Below, one piece after another: positions 63,577 through 64,000 of a stretch of 64,000 nt of DNA (positions are counted from its first letter, which is position 1; each line of letters opens with the position of its first letter). Origin of the DNA: Platanthera guangdongensis (taxonomy: Eukaryota; Streptophyta; Magnoliopsida; Asparagales; Orchidaceae); contig CM077152.1 in assembly GCA_039583875.1 (NCBI GenBank), positions 16,727,059-16,791,058 on the forward strand. Reading direction: 5' to 3'. A program made the position numbers and the translations under genes. The notes beneath the pieces are model-generated. The model had not been told where the DNA came from, searched no databases, and saw nothing but the letters and a program-made list of their open reading frames with translations.

Positions 63577-64000
63577 ATGGCAGTGGAGGATGCAAGTTGT
63601 CTTGGTATTGATCGTCTTACAGAGACGAACTGTGAACGGTGGAAGTCCTGTATGAAGAGCTTTCTTCTTGGCGAGGACCTTTGGGAGGTTATATGCGGAG
63701 CAGGAAGACAAGAGGATACTGCTGGCAATGCTGAGGCGATGAGAGCTTGGAAGGAGGCAAATGCGAAAGCGGAGTCTATTCTCAAGCAGGTGATCTCATC
63801 GGAGCTCTTGGACCACATCAGTGGATGTCGGTCAGCTGCGGAGGTTTGGACTTCCCTTGATGGGTTGTTCAGGAAGAAGGTGAAGGAGGTTGCTGCTGAT
63901 GATGGTCCCTCTACTTCATATCAGGAAGAAAGGAGTGTTTCTCCTAGGCGTGATAGGAAGAGGAAGGAAGGACCACGGTGCTATAAATGCAAGCAGCAAG
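63577..64000 (+). CDS. Element E gag (partial, internally deleted)
   Basis: Open for all 141 codons to the window end. MAVEDASCLGIDRLTETNCE, WKSCMKSFLLGEDLWEVI and LLDHISGCRSAAEVW match the start of the B gag; then GLFRKK passes directly to VKEVAADDGPSTSYQEE, which in B lies about 115 codons further on. It ends in the first half of a CCHC knuckle (CYKCKQQ). An upstream in-frame ATG at 63534 is possible. The UBN2 core is missing, yet the frame is intact. Confidence 0.85.
   Translation, partial: MAVEDASCLGIDRLTETNCERWKSCMKSFLLGEDLWEVICGAGRQEDTAGNAEAMRAWKEANAKAESILKQVISSELLDHISGCRSAAEVWTSLDGLFRKKVKEVAADDGPSTSYQEERSVSPRRDRKRKEGPRCYKCKQQ

Larger units (their letters stand above)
61625..64000 (+). 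mobile_element. Element E: copia retrotransposon of the B/C family, 5' part
   Basis: 5' LTR 61625-63490, primer-binding site TGGTATCAGAGG at 63491, gag from 63577 open to the window edge. It inserted in the right LTR of F after GGGCA (61620-61624, the expected duplication; the partner copy lies outside). The rest of the element is beyond 64000. Confidence 0.9.

Overview
The window is nuclear DNA of a flowering plant. It holds a three-exon NAC transcription factor gene with GT-AG introns and plant-lineage Ty1/copia and Ty3/gypsy (Tat-type) retrotransposons nested inside one another, with almost no other host coding sequence. The species cannot be fixed from sequence alone; a GC-rich, repeat-laden intergenic space would fit many large-genome plants, monocots included.

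Layout. 1-4495: decayed copia element whose 3' LTR ends about 530 bp before the NAC start codon. 5030-32312: the NAC gene. Exon 1 (5030-5207) and exon 2 (5280-5572) are separated by a 72-bp intron. Exon 3 (31854-32312) lies beyond a 26,281-bp intron. About 92% of that intron is LTR retrotransposon: element A (6193-21309, a pol-less Tat-type gypsy) with copia element B (12610-20181) inside its 3' LTR; a minus-strand A-family solo LTR (21579-23752) with a second solo LTR (22301-22979) inside it; and minus-strand copia element C (24428-31220). Target-site duplications (TSDs) are exact for five of six insertions checked in and beside this gene, and 4 bp for C. Joined, the exons give an uninterrupted 309-residue NAC protein.

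32313-39036: intergenic repeats (a MITE, a 590-bp solo LTR with an exact TSD, a 436-bp foldback element, an 889-bp tandem duplication, LTR and RNase H remnants). 39040-39395: on the minus strand, the last exon of a HAESA-like receptor kinase, intact and with a splice acceptor, but with no upstream exon anywhere in the window. 39610-53935: a ~19-bp A/T-tract minisatellite that flips orientation in its middle, split by element G (39955-53100), a young Tat-type gypsy element. G has gag-pol on the minus strand, two antisense genes on the plus strand, each with its own TATA box and introns, and a 15-copy, 112-bp satellite-like array between the two converging units. 53940-64000: gypsy LTR pieces, a short gypsy integrase fragment, a palindromic TATCGCC motif family, copia remnants H and F, and the 5' part of copia element E.

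How it fits together. Elements A and G share one architecture: gag(-pol), then a tandem array, then an antisense gene with a gypsy-type putative transposase-like domain. A has lost pol and carries an unrelated 31-bp array at the equivalent place, so it looks like a non-autonomous derivative that would depend on G-like relatives. Copia B, C and E are one family with LTRs full of the heptamer GCGGACT. The NAC gene has apparently tolerated a succession of insertions into one intron, all of which must be spliced out for full-length protein.
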